From Thermoplasmata archaeon (GTDB lineage: Archaea; Thermoplasmatota; Thermoplasmata; Lutacidiplasmatales; UBA184), in assembly GCA_030046135.1 (NCBI GenBank), contig JASIEC010000038.1:1-6971 (forward strand): a stretch of DNA of 6,971 bases. Reading direction: 5' to 3'. This document shows positions 6,191-6,971 of the stretch, piece by piece. Each line of letters opens with the position of its first letter. Position 1 is the stretch's first letter. Under the pieces are notes generated by a model. It did no database searches. It was not told the DNA's origin and was given only the letters and a program-made list of their open reading frames with translations. Position numbers and translations under genes: made by a program.

Positions 6191-6971
6191 CTACGCGGTC
6201 GCCGCGGCGGGGGCCGCCTGGAGCGTCGCCTGCTCGACGATCTCGTCCGGGAACTTGTTGGCGACGGCCCGGAAGTGCTCGATGAACGCGACGTAGTCGT
6301 CGTAGGAGAAGTCCGGCTCGGCCCCGCCCTCGGCGGAGAACCCCTTCCGGACGATCCGGGGGACGCCGACGGGGAGCATCCCCGCCTCGGCGGTCTCGGT
6401 CCGGACCCAGCTGAAGAAGTACGCCGCCTGGTCGAAGTTGACCCCCGCGACCTTGCCGCCCCGGATCTGCGAGAGCGTCTGGGGCATGAAGACGCGCAGG
6501 AGCGCCTCGGCGTAGTCCTTGCGCTTGCGCCGCTGGTCGCCGGGCGGGACGCCGCGGTGGAGCCCCAGCTTCACGAGCACCTCGTCGCGCACGCTGTCGA
6601 ACTTCGAGAGGATGATCGCGGGGTAGATCACCGGGCTGCCCACGGTGAGCCCCTGCGTCTTCATCCGGGAGAACTCCTGCTTCTTGTACGTCTGGAGCGA
6701 CACGAGGAGCGACGCGACCTCGCTGTCGTACTTCAGCATCTGGCGGAAGACGGGCGAGTCGATCTCGCTCGTCATCTTGCTGCAGTCGACCAGGATGACG
6801 ACGACATGGCTCTTCAGCAGCTGCTGAATGATTGGGCTCGCGGCCACGCCGGTTTCGATGAACTCTTGTACGTCCTCTCCCGAGACATCGTACGCGGCGA
6901 ACGAGAGCTTCGCGAACGGATTGACCCAGTTCTTGTCCTTGAGCGAGGCGGGAAGGCGTCCCGATAGCGGC
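6191..6971 (-). CDS. Double-GTPase-type GTPase, 5' end outside the window
   Basis: The C-terminal 259 residues of a GTPase are visible; the start and the P-loop lie beyond 6971. The visible part opens with LSFAAYDVSGED, whose DVSG (6878-6889) is the G3 motif (DxxG) at the end of a strand. It is followed by an SH-VVVILVDCSKM strand and then by AIILSKFD, whose SKFD (6596-6607) is the G4 base-specificity motif. About 57 residues lie between the latter strand and SKFD, a large insertion compared with a small Ras GTPase. The C-terminal part has YFFSWVRTE followed by GGAEPDFSYDDY..FIE..R.VANKFP, matching the end of the 310-residue GTPase-like protein downstream. Both GTPase motifs that can be checked are intact, so this is probably the active member of the pair. 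It is the first visible gene of the minus-strand cluster, 34 nt before the GAP1-like gene. Codon choice near the window edge is slightly less GC-rich (CCA, ATT, GTA, CAA) than in its neighbours. Confidence 0.85.
   Translation of the reverse strand, partial: PLSGRLPASLKDKNWVNPFAKLSFAAYDVSGEDVQEFIETGVAASPIIQQLLKSHVVVILVDCSKMTSEIDSPVFRQMLKYDSEVASLLVSLQTYKKQEFSRMKTQGLTVGSPVIYPAIILSKFDSVRDEVLVKLGLHRGVPPGDQRRKRKDYAEALLRVFMPQTLSQIRGGKVAGVNFDQAAYFFSWVRTETAEAGMLPVGVPRIVRKGFSAEGGAEPDFSYDDYVAFIEHFRAVANKFPDEIVEQATLQAAPAAATA

Noticed and set aside
4387..6285. A 632-codon plus-strand open frame opposite the GTPase cluster
   Set aside because: It is an antisense shadow rich in Glu/Arg/Val/Gly. The minus strand carries recognisable GTPase motifs, ribosome binding sites and sensible gene boundaries across the same interval.
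1..6971. CRISPR array, insertion sequence or attachment site
   Set aside because: No regularly spaced repeats, transposase or integrase motifs, or terminal inverted repeats with target duplications were seen.

Overview
The window is very GC-rich, with real genes showing about 90-95% G/C at third codon positions, and it is archaeal. The decisive evidence is a two-repeat TATA-box-binding protein at 58-756, preceded by an AT-rich archaeal promoter in an otherwise GC-saturated background. The proteins are arginine-rich and not strongly acidic, which argues against haloarchaea. A high-GC Thermoplasmatota-like lineage would fit, but that is inference; no rRNA or other marker is present.

Left part (1-1686, + strand): the TBP gene, which carries an unusual Pro/Ser/Ala-rich C-terminal tail, is followed 69 nt later by a member of the isocitrate lyase / PEP mutase superfamily. 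Middle part (1687-2763): no gene is certain here. A minus-strand open frame (1738-2487) has coding-like ends and a low-complexity interior. It is followed by an intergenic stretch with nested inverted repeats (2519-2622) and a small AT-rich island (2709-2720).

Right part: a plus-strand gene of about 523 residues and unknown function (2764-4335) runs tail-to-tail into a minus-strand cluster. Read in the direction of transcription, the cluster holds a GTPase whose 5' part lies beyond the window (6191-6971), a 268-residue protein resembling the N-terminal region of GTPase-associated protein 1 (5350-6156), and a second GTPase-like protein (4360-5292) that has lost its P-loop lysine and the G3 motif. 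Gaps are 34 and 57 nt, and the last two genes have good Shine-Dalgarno sequences. The two GTPases share a recognisable C-terminal motif and look like paralogues.

I interpret the cluster as an archaeal version of the 'double-GTPase plus GAP1' type of predicted conflict/signalling system, in which one partner keeps its GTPase motifs and the other is a degenerate partner. The 523-residue convergent neighbour could be a further component, but its opposite orientation gives no direct support.
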